Source: Haloplasma contractile (GTDB taxonomy: Bacteria; Bacillota_I; Bacilli_A; Haloplasmatales; Haloplasmataceae). Taken from it: 64,000 nucleotides of DNA. Within the stretch, counting starts at the first letter, position 1; each line of letters starts with the position of its first letter. Both the position numbers and the translations under genes were made by a program. This document shows positions 47,652 to 58,287 of the stretch, in pieces. The notes beneath the pieces were generated by a model. It did no database searches. It saw nothing but the letters and a program-made list of their open reading frames with translations, and was not told the DNA's origin. The stretch is from contig JAENYC010000008.1 in assembly GCA_016841945.1 (NCBI GenBank), positions 1-64,000 of the forward strand, written 5' to 3'.

Positions 47652-49055
47652 TTAGAATCTAAAATATAAGAAAGGATTAAATGAACTATCAATTAAATAT
47701 CCTGTAATGATTAATAACAATATAATATAAATAAATGGTTCAACTATATTGGTTAATATTTCACCAATCTTATATTTTTTAATCGTTTTAATCGTATATT
47801 TTAATAACGGCGTCGTTCCTATTACCGCTATTATCAATACAAATAGATAACTTCTAAAATAATAAAATGTCTCTTGATTCATAAATGGTATTTTCAATAA
47901 TCCAAACATTCCCATTATATTTTTAATACTTTCATAAAGACTATTTGAATTAAAAATAACAAAACTAAGCATGACAATTAAAATAACATATAGATGACTA
48001 AAAATTGAGGGTAATCGTTTAAATAAATGTTTTAATATCCATTTTTCAAGCATTAATAAAATCGCAAACATGAGTCCCCAGATAATGAAATTCCATTTGG
48101 CACCATGCCAAAAACCTGTTAAAAACCAAACCACTAAGATATTACGAATCCACTGTATATAGGATACACGATTTCCTCCTAAGGGAATATAAACATATTT
48201 TCTAAACCAAGTACCAAGGGAAATATGCCATCTTCTCCAAAATTCTGTGATCGTTTTTGATATATAAGGATAATTAAAGTTTTCTTGAAAGTGAAAACCA
48301 AATATACGACCTAAACCAATTGCCATATCGCTGTATCCAGAAAAATCGAAGTATATCTGAAGCATAAATCCTATAGCCATCATCCAATAAATTACAACTG
48401 TTTTCTCATTCATACTTGCAAATATTTCACCTATTTCACCTATTGTATTAGCAATTAATACTTTTTTTGAAAGTCCTATAATAAATCGGTTAATTCCATA
48501 AGCAAAATTTTCAAAGGAATGTTTTCTATCGGTCAGTTCCTTTTCTATCGTCTGATATCTTACGATAGGTCCAGCAATCAGTTGGGGAAAGAGTGAAACA
48601 TAAGTAGCAAAATTTAGAAAGTTCTTTTGAACTTCTACCTCATTTCGATAGACATCAATTGTATAACTCAATATTTGAAAGGTATAAAAACTAATCCCAA
48701 TCGGTAGCACTATTCTTAATAATGCGAGTTCAGAATGAAAGATGTAATTAATATTAATAATAAAGAAATTGGTGTATTTAAATACCATTAAAAGTCCAAT
48801 GCCTATCACAATTGATGAAATAAGCGGTATTTTTTTATATGTGGTATTTTTTAATTTATGAATCCATATCCCATGTAAATAACCCGAAAGAGATGAAAAA
48901 ACTAAAAGGATACAATAAATGGGTTCACCAAAGAAATAGAAAATCAAACTAGCCATTAGTAAAATCAAGTTTTTCATCTTTTTCGGAACAATAAAATATA
49001 GTATTAATACAATGGGTAGGAAATAATATATAAAACTAATACTAGAAAATAACAT
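47652..49055 (-). CDS. MBOAT-family O-acyltransferase (AlgI/DltB-like)
   Basis: 467 residues with about 10-12 hydrophobic segments. FWRRWHISLGTWFRKYVYIP near residue 270 and WHGAKWNFIIWGL near 320 carry the conserved His pair of MBOAT enzymes. The family moves acyl groups from a cytoplasmic donor across the membrane to a polymer or its carrier (alginate, teichoic acid, peptidoglycan or other glycans). The neighbouring DHHW protein would finish the transfer outside. No polysaccharide synthesis genes are adjacent, so the polymer is unknown. Confidence 0.95.
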   Translation of the reverse strand: MLFSSISFIYYFLPIVLILYFIVPKKMKNLILLMASLIFYFFGEPIYCILLVFSSLSGYLHGIWIHKLKNTTYKKIPLISSIVIGIGLLMVFKYTNFFIININYIFHSELALLRIVLPIGISFYTFQILSYTIDVYRNEVEVQKNFLNFATYVSLFPQLIAGPIVRYQTIEKELTDRKHSFENFAYGINRFIIGLSKKVLIANTIGEIGEIFASMNEKTVVIYWMMAIGFMLQIYFDFSGYSDMAIGLGRIFGFHFQENFNYPYISKTITEFWRRWHISLGTWFRKYVYIPLGGNRVSYIQWIRNILVVWFLTGFWHGAKWNFIIWGLMFAILLMLEKWILKHLFKRLPSIFSHLYVILIVMLSFVIFNSNSLYESIKNIMGMFGLLKIPFMNQETFYYFRSYLFVLIIAVIGTTPLLKYTIKTIKKYKIGEILTNIVEPFIYIILLLIITGYLIDSSFNPFLYFRF

Positions 49056-49061
49056 GACTCA

Positions 49062-49547
49062 TTATTCATCATGAAGTGATAAAAATGCATTTAATAAGTT
49101 TTCAGGTTCATTATCACTCATAATTAAAATTACCACATCTCCAATATTATCAACAATGACATTCTCTTTTTCAACACCAACACAGACCCATTTTTGAGGA
49201 TCAACATTTTCTTTAATATCCTTTTTAAGTTTTTCTATATCTTGACGAGGTTTAGCTCTTATGAGTGTTAATTCATAAGCAGATGTTGACATCACTGGTA
49301 CAGAAGCAATGGCTTCTTTAAATTTAATATTACTTTTTCCGAGATGATACTCAATTCTATCATCTTCAATTTCTATTGTGTGTACACCCTCAATAAATTC
49401 TTTAAAAGAATCACTTAGTTCATCACTTTCATAGATATCTGCTAGAATATCTTCTAAACTCCCTTCTAAGATCGATTCATTTTTTGAACAAGCTGATACA
49501 ACTAATGTAAAAATAAAAACAAATAATAATATCGTTATTTTTTTCAT
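49062..49547 (-). CDS. DUF4358 lipoprotein
   Basis: 161 residues. The signal KKITILLFVFIFTLVVSAC gives a lipobox Cys near residue 20. The following domain, with AYELTLIRAKPRQDIEKLKK and PQKWVCVGVEKENVIVDNIGDVVILIM, matches DUF4358 as I know it. These lipoproteins commonly accompany MBOAT and DHHW genes in Bacillota, so they probably work together at the outer face of the membrane. First gene of the operon, with an AAAGGAGAGAAAC site. Confidence 0.88.
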   Translation of the reverse strand: MKKITILLFVFIFTLVVSACSKNESILEGSLEDILADIYESDELSDSFKEFIEGVHTIEIEDDRIEYHLGKSNIKFKEAIASVPVMSTSAYELTLIRAKPRQDIEKLKKDIKENVDPQKWVCVGVEKENVIVDNIGDVVILIMSDNEPENLLNAFLSLHDE

Positions 49548-49580
49548 TGTTTCTCTCCTTTTTCAATTTTCAGCAAAATA

Positions 49581-49622
49581 AAAACCTCTTATTTGCTAAA
49601 AACAGTTTAACAAATAAAAGGT
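49581..49622 (-). terminator. Terminator after the histidine kinase gene
   Basis: Minus-strand AACCTTTTATTTG and CAAATAAGAGGTT (with a G-T pair and a 13-base loop) followed by TTTTATTTTG. It overlaps the promoter region of the next operon. Confidence 0.65.
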
Positions 49623-49637
49623 TAAGACTTGGTTAAG
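49604..49637 (-). promoter_or_regulatory. Direct-repeat regulator box and -10 before the DUF4358-MBOAT-DHHW operon
   Basis: Minus strand: CTTAACC (49637-49631), AAGT, CTTAACC (49626-49620), then 10 bases and TAAACT (49609-49604). The two heptamers are 11 bp apart, the period typical for OmpR/PhoB-type regulators, and sit where a -35 would be. The same arrangement precedes the response regulator gene. Confidence 0.68.
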
Positions 49638-50709
49638 TTTCTAGATGAATTGTAAAAATGGTACCTTCCATTTTTTTACTTGTGACATCTATTTTAAAAT
49701 GATGTTGATCAAATATTTGTTTTACTATAGCAAGTCCCAAACCACTACCACCAAGATTTCTTGAACGAGAAGGATCAACACAATAAAAGGGTTCAAAAAT
49801 ATTATCTAAATCTTTATTTGGAATCCCTATCCCTGTATCTTTAATTATTATTTTTTTATTTTTACATATAATTGATATTTTACCATTTTCATGATTATAT
49901 CGTATCGCATTGTGAATGATATTAAAAAAAGCTCTTTTTATTAAGGATTTATTTCCTTTTATTTCTATATCGCCCTCTATTATCACTTTAATGTTTTTAT
50001 CTAAGATTTCCTTCTTTAAATCAGTATCCATGATATTTAAATCACTAAACATAAACTTTGTATATTGTTCATTTGTTCCAATATTCATCATCAACATATC
50101 GTTTACTAATTCAGACATTCTCTCCATATATAGCTTAGTCACCTTTATGACCTCTTGATAATCTTCTATACGAGGTTTTTTATCAAGTTCCATAACTTCA
50201 ATATTGGTAAGTATTGTTGCTATTGGTGTTTTTAATTCATGTGCAGCACTTTGTACAAATCTTTTCTGTCTTTCAAATGACACGTTTAGTTTATCTAACA
50301 TATGATTAAAAGAAGTAGCAAGTTTTGATATCTCATCATTGCTTTTAGGGATAGGAATGGGGTTGGATAAGTCATTAACATCAATCTTTTCAATCGTTGC
50401 ACTAAGGTCATGGACTGGCTTTAATGCTTTTTTTGTTATAAACCAAGCTGATATAAAACCAATTAGGATAATCCCTAACATAAATAGTATATTTTGAATT
50501 ATAAAACGATTGATTGTCATATCATAAAGTTGATTAAGGGTATTCGCCTGTGCTGTCAATTGATTATCTTTCAGTAGTTGATTAAAGGATTCATTAAAAG
50601 ATATGTTTGCATTAATAACAATGAAACTTGTTAATAATGTACTAACAATCGATATCATAATGGCACTCATAATGGTTACACGTGTTCTAAGTGATATCTT
50701 ATTCCACAT
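49633..50709 (-). CDS. Sensor histidine kinase
   Basis: 358 residues from 50709 (MWNKISLRTRVT), after AAGGATATT. Two membrane helices (near residues 12-32 and 70-92) enclose a short extracellular loop. HAMP follows, then the H-box SAAHELKTPIATILTN with the phosphorylated His near residue 155, N-box HNAIRYNHENGK, and G boxes DTGIGIPNKDLDNIF and GGSGLGLAIVKQIF. It overlaps the response regulator gene. Small sensing loops of this type often detect envelope or antimicrobial peptide stress (inference). Confidence 0.95.
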   Translation of the reverse strand: MWNKISLRTRVTIMSAIMISIVSTLLTSFIVINANISFNESFNQLLKDNQLTAQANTLNQLYDMTINRFIIQNILFMLGIILIGFISAWFITKKALKPVHDLSATIEKIDVNDLSNPIPIPKSNDEISKLATSFNHMLDKLNVSFERQKRFVQSAAHELKTPIATILTNIEVMELDKKPRIEDYQEVIKVTKLYMERMSELVNDMLMMNIGTNEQYTKFMFSDLNIMDTDLKKEILDKNIKVIIEGDIEIKGNKSLIKRAFFNIIHNAIRYNHENGKISIICKNKKIIIKDTGIGIPNKDLDNIFEPFYCVDPSRSRNLGGSGLGLAIVKQIFDQHHFKIDVTSKKMEGTIFTIHLET

Positions 50710-51352
50710 AATATCCTTGTCCCCTTTCATTTTTTATTAGATGCGTTGGTAATTTTTTTCTCAATGAGTAAATATGTACTTTGAATGCATTGGTAAATAA
50801 ATTGACATCACTGCTCCAAACATGTTCAATTAATTCTTCTCCGCTTACAATCCTTCCTTTGTTCATCATTAAATATTCCAAAATACCATATTCTTTCTTT
50901 GTTAAATTAATTTCATCGTCCTTATAATACACCTTTTTTAAAGCCGTATCAATTTTAATATCATCGACCGTCATCAATGTATCCTTTAGTGAATAGTCAC
51001 GTCTTATTAACGCTCTTATTCTTGCTTCTAACTCTTTAAAATGAAAGGGTTTAGCTAAGTAATCATTCGCACCTAAATCCAAACCGTTTATTTTATCTTC
51101 AACCTCTCCTCTAGCTGATAAAATAATAATTATTATCTCTTTACTATCTTTTCTAATTAATTTTAAAACATCCATTCCATCTATTTTAGGAAGATTTAAA
51201 TCTAAGACAATCACATTGTATTTTGAACTATAATACAACTCAATTGCTTCTTCCCCATCTGATGCAACATCAACCGCATATCCCATTTTCATTAAACCTT
51301 TTTTCAACGCTTTTTGTAATGATATTTCATCTTCTATAATTAAAATCTTCAT
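50699..51352 (-). CDS. OmpR/PhoB-family response regulator
   Basis: 217 residues. The receiver domain has the acidic pair IIEDE, the phosphoacceptor Asp in VIVLDLNLPKIDGMD near residue 51, and the Lys in DYLAKPFHFKELEAR. The C-terminal winged helix ends with AFKVHIYSLRKKL and ERGQGYYVE. First gene of the two-gene TCS operon, overlapped by the kinase gene. A direct-repeat box before it suggests autoregulation. Confidence 0.96.
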   Translation of the reverse strand: MKILIIEDEISLQKALKKGLMKMGYAVDVASDGEEAIELYYSSKYNVIVLDLNLPKIDGMDVLKLIRKDSKEIIIIILSARGEVEDKINGLDLGANDYLAKPFHFKELEARIRALIRRDYSLKDTLMTVDDIKIDTALKKVYYKDDEINLTKKEYGILEYLMMNKGRIVSGEELIEHVWSSDVNLFTNAFKVHIYSLRKKLPTHLIKNERGQGYYVE

Positions 51353-51380
51353 GATATCCTCCTATAAATGTACTACCTCT

Positions 51381-51416
51381 ATCATAATTTATTTACAGTT
51401 AAGATTTAGTTAAGAT
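51381..51416 (-). promoter_or_regulatory. Direct-repeat regulator box and -10 before the response regulator gene
   Basis: Minus strand: ATCTTAACT (51416-51408), AA, ATCTTAACT (51405-51397), then 10 bases and TATGAT (51386-51381). The heptamer CTTAACT repeats with 11-bp period, as at 49620-49637, with the same spacing to the -10. Confidence 0.72.
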
Positions 51417-51732
51417 TACTTTTATTTTTATTATCCCTTTTTATAATATTACTATTATCAATTTAATAATGCAAAAAGCAGCTCTTCTGAGTTGCTTTTT
51501 GTATATATTTATTTAATTTTCTATATAAATTGCTTTGATGATTAAATCTGAAGTAACACTATTAAAGGTTTAATCCCATCCAGCAAAAATATAACAGTAT
51601 ATATCATATATGGATGTTTTCAATATTTGTAATTCCAGATAAATTATCTCTTTCAAAATGCCCAATCTTCTATAAACGTTACATTACTTGGTTTATACTT
51701 AATTACTTATATAATAATTATAGAAAACTTTT
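51417..51732. other. Gene-free stretch with a likely surface-protein remnant
   Basis: No intact gene. On the minus strand fragments in different frames read KPSNVTFIEDWAF, then RDNLSGITNIENIHI, then YIFAGWD with a stop near 51571. These resemble BspA-type leucine-rich repeats and the GYxFAGWD motif of Listeria-Bacteroides repeat surface proteins. A terminator at 51472-51501 lies at the matching 3' side. I read this as the dead tail of a surface protein gene, at low confidence. Confidence 0.35.
51472..51501. terminator. Terminator-like hairpin
   Basis: GCAAAAAGCAGCTC and GAGTTGCTTTTTG around TTCT form a strong hairpin with A/T flanks, downstream (minus strand) of the decayed surface-protein remnant. 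Confidence 0.75.
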
Positions 51733-52623
51733 TTATATATGAAACTTCTTCATCAAATATTGATGTATTTTATATCGATTATTAAAATACATGAGAAAAA
51801 GAGTAAATGGTATTAATACCATTAGTACAATATAGGACCATTTTAAGGTAATTTGTTGGTATAAATAACTTTGGATTAGTATATCAACACCAAGACATAG
51901 AATACTGGTATTAATAGAAAGCGTCGCAACAATCACATACCAGTTATAAATATAAGTTTTTATAAATAAATAAGAAATAACCGCTAGAATAAAGACCAAC
52001 CCATTAATAGGAAGTGCTAATCTTGAAAAACCAGAATGATGACCAAGTCCTAATGTAACAAATAGCACAAAAATTGCGGTAGCGAATAAATCAACTGATA
52101 ATTTTATGATAAAACCTTTAATTTTATTTAAAAATATAGAAGATAAATATACCCACAATAAGAGGATGGATAAGGTTACATAGTACGACCATGAGATTTC
52201 TTTATTTATTAAAAGATTTAACAATAAAAAATAAATACAAAGTACAATGGTATCAAATGTGATATACCAATAGATGCTTTTATTCAACTTCATAAAAGGT
52301 AAACTAACCGTTAGGATAAATAGAATAATTGATATAATAGGAATAATTGACCAATCAATATTAAAACCTATTGAAATATCAATAATTATTAAAGTAATAA
52401 TAGCAGTAATAGAAGAGAACAGTAATACAAAAGAGGTAATGCCCATTTTATTATGTTTTTCTTTCTTTTTCATTTTCTCTTTTATCTTTTTAGGTTCACC
52501 TTTTACTTCCTCAAAAGATAATTGATTTATTTCTTCATCCTTTAAGATAATGGTATCGCAAAGTGGACAAATTCTATTCTTACTTTCATCAATTAAAACA
52601 CCACAATTCATACAATATTTCAT
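51733..52623 (-). CDS. DUF6320-type zinc-ribbon membrane protein
   Basis: 296 residues. A zinc ribbon at the N terminus (YCMNCGVLIDESKNRICPLC, residues 3-22) is followed by a Lys/Glu-rich linker (about 40-62) and eight hydrophobic helices. The layout fits DUF6320 proteins, which often pair with alcohol-acetyltransferase-like genes, as here. The ATG overlaps the end of the upstream gene (GATGATAGATG). Function unknown. Confidence 0.82.
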   Translation of the reverse strand: MKYCMNCGVLIDESKNRICPLCDTIILKDEEINQLSFEEVKGEPKKIKEKMKKKEKHNKMGITSFVLLFSSITAIITLIIIDISIGFNIDWSIIPIISIILFILTVSLPFMKLNKSIYWYITFDTIVLCIYFLLLNLLINKEISWSYYVTLSILLLWVYLSSIFLNKIKGFIIKLSVDLFATAIFVLFVTLGLGHHSGFSRLALPINGLVFILAVISYLFIKTYIYNWYVIVATLSINTSILCLGVDILIQSYLYQQITLKWSYIVLMVLIPFTLFLMYFNNRYKIHQYLMKKFHI

Positions 52624-53909
52624 CTATCATCACCACCATGATTTTCTATTTGAACCTTTACACCTAATTTTACTAGTTTTCTAAAGAACTTTTTTTCAAC
52701 CCTTGCTTTTTTAATATTTCTTCCAAATGAAATATAAATCTTATCTTTATATCCAGATACAGCGTATGCCCCTTTTGTTAGAGGACATGGACCTAATATA
52801 AAATCAATCCGTTTAACATGGTTTTCAATCGATTCTGGCAAGATAATTCGACCAATATTTGAGATTGTACCAGTAAAAGTATCTGCTCCTACTGCTTTAT
52901 ATATTAACGGTGTCACTATGTTTTTGAGAAATAACGGTAAACATCTAACAAATAGAGATTTCTCTGTTTTAAAGTTTTGTACCATAAGACTCAATAAATT
53001 ATCAATATCTGTTTTTTCTTCAAAATAATTTCTAACAAAATCTATGATTTCATCAAAGGAATCATCTTTATTTGGTTTTAAACACGGCGTAATATATAAA
53101 GAAAAATTTCTCATGCTTTCGCTTTTTAACCGTCTCCTCATGTTAATAGGTACTTGAATCGCGACAGGTTTTCTTTTTCTCTTTCTTTTTATTTGTTCAT
53201 TTTGAATTTCTAACATGATTTCTAAATAAATCGCAGTTAAAAACACCGTAATACTAGCATCATACTTTTTAGCTGTTTTATATAAAAGATTTGAGTCTAT
53301 TACACCATAAGTTACAATTAATTGATTTCTCCCGATTAATCGATCTTTTATATGAAACACACCCTTTGTGATAGGGATTTTCTTTCCATGACTTTTTAAA
53401 TGTTTTTTACCCATTAAACTATGAGAATCTTCATATTCTTTATCATTCACTTCTGTATGAATATCTTTAATCCAATCATTAATTGAGACTTCATAATTCT
53501 CAAGTTTTAAATATTCATATACAATGGTATTTAAGAAGATTAAACAAGCAGTCCCATCTCCTAAAATATGATTGAACTCAACGGATATTTTATTATCAAT
53601 ATATAGCACTCTAAATAGATAGCCATTATTCTCTTCTTTAATCATTCTTCTACAGGGAGTACTATTATCTTCATGTACGACTAATGGTTTATGATTTTCT
53701 TCTAAATAGTACCAAAAAAAGCCTGTCTTTAACGTTACCTTATAATAAGGAAATCTTGTTATGACATTCTGAAGTGCGCTTAATAAAACATCTTTTCTAA
53801 TTTTAATATTTAAAGTCACACTAAAACGAAAGACAGTCGTGATATAGTCTGATTCTATTAAAGGGTATATTTTAGCAGCGTTATCAAGTTTCATCCATTC
53901 ATCTTTCAT
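52620..53909 (-). CDS. Alcohol-acetyltransferase-like condensation-fold enzyme
   Basis: 429 residues from 53909 (MKDEWMKLDNAAKIYP), after AAGGAGACAAACT. The fold is that of CoA-dependent acyltransferases and NRPS condensation domains: FNHILGDGTACLIFL near residue 125 carries the HxxxD-type catalytic motif (His-Ile-Leu-Gly-Asp). The later VSGYKDKIYISFGR strand is the family C-terminal end. The acyl acceptor is unknown. Paired with the DUF6320 membrane protein, it may modify a membrane or surface compound (inference). Confidence 0.85.
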   Translation of the reverse strand: MKDEWMKLDNAAKIYPLIESDYITTVFRFSVTLNIKIRKDVLLSALQNVITRFPYYKVTLKTGFFWYYLEENHKPLVVHEDNSTPCRRMIKEENNGYLFRVLYIDNKISVEFNHILGDGTACLIFLNTIVYEYLKLENYEVSINDWIKDIHTEVNDKEYEDSHSLMGKKHLKSHGKKIPITKGVFHIKDRLIGRNQLIVTYGVIDSNLLYKTAKKYDASITVFLTAIYLEIMLEIQNEQIKRKRKRKPVAIQVPINMRRRLKSESMRNFSLYITPCLKPNKDDSFDEIIDFVRNYFEEKTDIDNLLSLMVQNFKTEKSLFVRCLPLFLKNIVTPLIYKAVGADTFTGTISNIGRIILPESIENHVKRIDFILGPCPLTKGAYAVSGYKDKIYISFGRNIKKARVEKKFFRKLVKLGVKVQIENHGGDDR

Positions 53910-53936
53910 AGTTTGTCTCCTTGTCAAAAAATGTAA

Positions 53937-53968
53937 AAGTCTTTGATTCTATTATAAAACAAAGACTT
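53937..53968 (-). terminator. Terminator of the pyr operon
   Basis: Minus-strand AAGTCTTTG and CAAAGACTT form a hairpin followed by TTACATTTTTT, just past the pyrE stop. Confidence 0.75.
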
Positions 53969-53976
53969 AAAAAAAT

Positions 53977-54609
53977 CTATATATTAATCCATTGTTCATC
54001 ATTTGGATTTTTTTTCCAATGTATTAATTTATTTAATTCATCATCATCTATATAATTATTGTCTAATGCGACTTGTATTAAAGTATCATAATCAGTTAAC
54101 GATTGATAAATAAGGTGTTGACTGTTAAAATTTTTTCTTGCACTTTCTAAATTATAAGAAAAAATTGACAAAACTCCTAAAACATTTAATCCTTTCTCTT
54201 TTAATGTCTTGACTACATTTAAGGATGATTGACCTGTTGAAATGAGATCCTCAATCACAATGACTTGTTGTCCTTCTATAATGACTCCTTCAATTAAATT
54301 CTTTTTTCCATGTAATTTAGTACGCGTTCTGACATAACCCATAGGTAAATCCAATATATCAGCAACAATTGCTGCATGGGCAATTCCCGCTGTAGCAGTA
54401 CCGATGATTAATTCCGCTTTTGGATAGTGTTTTCTAATCATATGAGCCAATTCCTGTTCAATTTGTTTACGTATATAGGGATAGGATAATGTTAACCGAT
54501 TATCACAATAAATGGGTGATTTGATACCTGATGACCACGTATAAGGTTTTTTAGTGTTTAATGTTACCGCGTTAATATCTAATAAATATTCAGCTATTTT
54601 TTGTTTCAT
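53977..54609 (-). CDS. pyrE: Orotate phosphoribosyltransferase
   Basis: PyrE adds PRPP to orotate to form OMP. 210 residues. The N-terminal TKKPYTWSSGIKSPIYCDNR and YPYIRKQIEQEL are typical, KLHGKKNLIEG is the catalytic loop, and VIVIEDLISTGQSSLNVVKTL the PRPP-binding motif near residue 118. Last gene of the pyr operon, 4 bases after pyrF. Confidence 0.96.
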   Translation of the reverse strand: MKQKIAEYLLDINAVTLNTKKPYTWSSGIKSPIYCDNRLTLSYPYIRKQIEQELAHMIRKHYPKAELIIGTATAGIAHAAIVADILDLPMGYVRTRTKLHGKKNLIEGVIIEGQQVIVIEDLISTGQSSLNVVKTLKEKGLNVLGVLSIFSYNLESARKNFNSQHLIYQSLTDYDTLIQVALDNNYIDDDELNKLIHWKKNPNDEQWINI

Positions 54610-54613
54610 TTAT

Positions 54614-55318
54614 TCACTTCCTTAAAAAACTCATTTTAATTTTTCTATAAACTTCAAAAGGATTTCTTGCTTTTGTGATAGACCGCCCCACTACTATATA
54701 ATCCGAATTTAATTGATAAGCTAGTGCTGGGGTCGCAACACGAGCTTGATCATTTTTATGTTCTTTTTCTAAACGAATTCCTGGTGTGACTTTTAAAAAC
54801 TTATCACCAAATGTTTGATGAATAATAGGTGCTTCTAATACTGAACAGACAACACCATCAAGTCCCGCTTGATAAGCATTTTTTGCATAATGTAATATAA
54901 CATGTTCTATGTTATCTTTTATCAAGAGTTCATTGTTTAACATCCTATCCGATGAAGAGGTTAGATGTGTGACGGCTATACATTTGGGCCTTATTTTATG
55001 AGCGCCTTCATTTAATCCATCTATTGCAGCCTTCATCATTTGAATGCCACCTAGTGCCTGTACATTAACTAAATCTACTCCTAATTGCGCTATATTTTTC
55101 ATCGCTTTTTTTACTGTGCTTGGTATATCATGAAGTTTTAAATCTAAAAATATTTTATACCCTCTTTGTTTTAATGGTCTAATAATTGATGGACCTTCTT
55201 TATAAAACAATTCCATTCCAACTTTCACATATAAGGGTTCATCTTGAAACAAATCGATAAATTTCAATGTTTCTTTTTCATTAGCAAAATCTAATGCGAT
55301 TATCACTTCTCTTTTCAT
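54614..55318 (-). CDS. pyrF: Orotidine 5'-phosphate decarboxylase
   Basis: PyrF makes UMP from OMP. 234 residues in the class I form. IIALDFANEKETLKFIDLF opens the barrel, FLDLKLHDIPSTVKKAMKNI near residue 58 contains the DxKxxDI catalytic array (Asp, Lys, Asp), and VTPGIRLEKEHKNDQARVATP is the phosphate loop. It follows pyrD by 11 bases. Confidence 0.96.
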   Translation of the reverse strand: MKREVIIALDFANEKETLKFIDLFQDEPLYVKVGMELFYKEGPSIIRPLKQRGYKIFLDLKLHDIPSTVKKAMKNIAQLGVDLVNVQALGGIQMMKAAIDGLNEGAHKIRPKCIAVTHLTSSSDRMLNNELLIKDNIEHVILHYAKNAYQAGLDGVVCSVLEAPIIHQTFGDKFLKVTPGIRLEKEHKNDQARVATPALAYQLNSDYIVVGRSITKARNPFEVYRKIKMSFLRK

Positions 55319-55329
55319 ATTGTCTCCTT

Positions 55330-57009
<1,680 letters not shown>

Positions 57010-57017
<8 letters not shown>

Positions 57018-58287
57018 CCTTTGTTTTATATACTATATGACCATTTACCATTGTTAAATTGATTAATCCATTACATGTAAATCCTTCAAATGGTGAGTTT
57101 TTCCCCTTTGAAAAAAATTTATCAGTATGAATCTTAAAGGTTTGATTTAAATCAACAATTGTTATATCAGCATCTTCTCCTACTTCTAAGATACCCGCCT
57201 TTAATCCAAATAATTGAGCTGGTCTAAACGTTAAATGATGTATTAGTTGATTTAATGTGATTATTTTTTTTAATACCAAATGGGTATATAAAAGGGGAAA
57301 ACAGGTTTCTAGTCCAACAATTCCAAATGGTGCTTCTATAAATCCTCTCTTTTTTTCTGTTTGACTATGTGGCGCATGATCAGTAGCGATAATATCAATT
57401 GTTCCATCTTTTAAACCCTCTATTAAAGCCATTTGATCATCTTTACTTCTTAAGGGAGGATTCATTTTATAATTTGCATTTTTAATATTTACATCATCAT
57501 CACATAAGATTAAATGATGTGGGGTGACTTCACAGGAAACATTTACCCCTTTTGTTTTAGCTTCTCGAACTAAAACAACCGATTCCTTCGTACTAATATG
57601 ACAGATATGATATTGACAATTCGTCATTTCAGCTAATTTTATGTCCCGTTTAACTTGTTGATATTCTGAGCGACTTGATATTCCCTTGATACCTAAGCGC
57701 TCGCTAATAGCGCCCTCATGCATCACACCATCTTTAGATAAATGCTCATCTTCACAATGAGCAATAACCATTTTATTGAAAGATTTCGCACATTTCATGG
57801 CTTCTTTCATGATACTATCCGATTGAACACCTTTTCCATCATCGGAAAATCCAACAACACCTGTATCAGACATTGCTTTAAAATTAACTAATTCTAAACC
57901 CTGTTCTTTCTTTGTGATGGCGCTATAAAGTAGCACCTTTACAATTGCTTCATCTAACAAACGTTTCTTGACTTTATTCACGATTTCTACACTATCAATA
58001 ACAGGGCTTGTATTTGGCATAGCAGCGATGGTTGTAAAACCACCTTTCGCTGCTGCTTTAGTTCCACTTTTTATTGTTTCTTTGTGAGAAAAACCAGGTT
58101 CCCTTAAATGTACATGCATGTCAATAAAACCGGGCGTGACAATTTTATTTTTAGCATCGATTAACTGATAATGATTTTTATATTCTATGTTTGATTTGAT
58201 TTTTATAATTTTATTGTCTTTAATTAAGACATCTAAATATTTAAATTGATTTTTCCTGTAAACAAGTCCATTCTTTATTAAAATCAT
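57010..58287 (-). CDS. pyrC: Dihydroorotase
   Basis: PyrC closes carbamoyl aspartate to dihydroorotate. 425 residues, class I type: VTPGFIDMHVHLREPGF near residue 50 has the HxH zinc ligands, AHCEDEHL and CHISTKESV supply further His, and IATDHAPHSQTEK the catalytic Asp. Its start overlaps the end of pyrB by about 47 bases, so translation is likely coupled. Confidence 0.96.
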
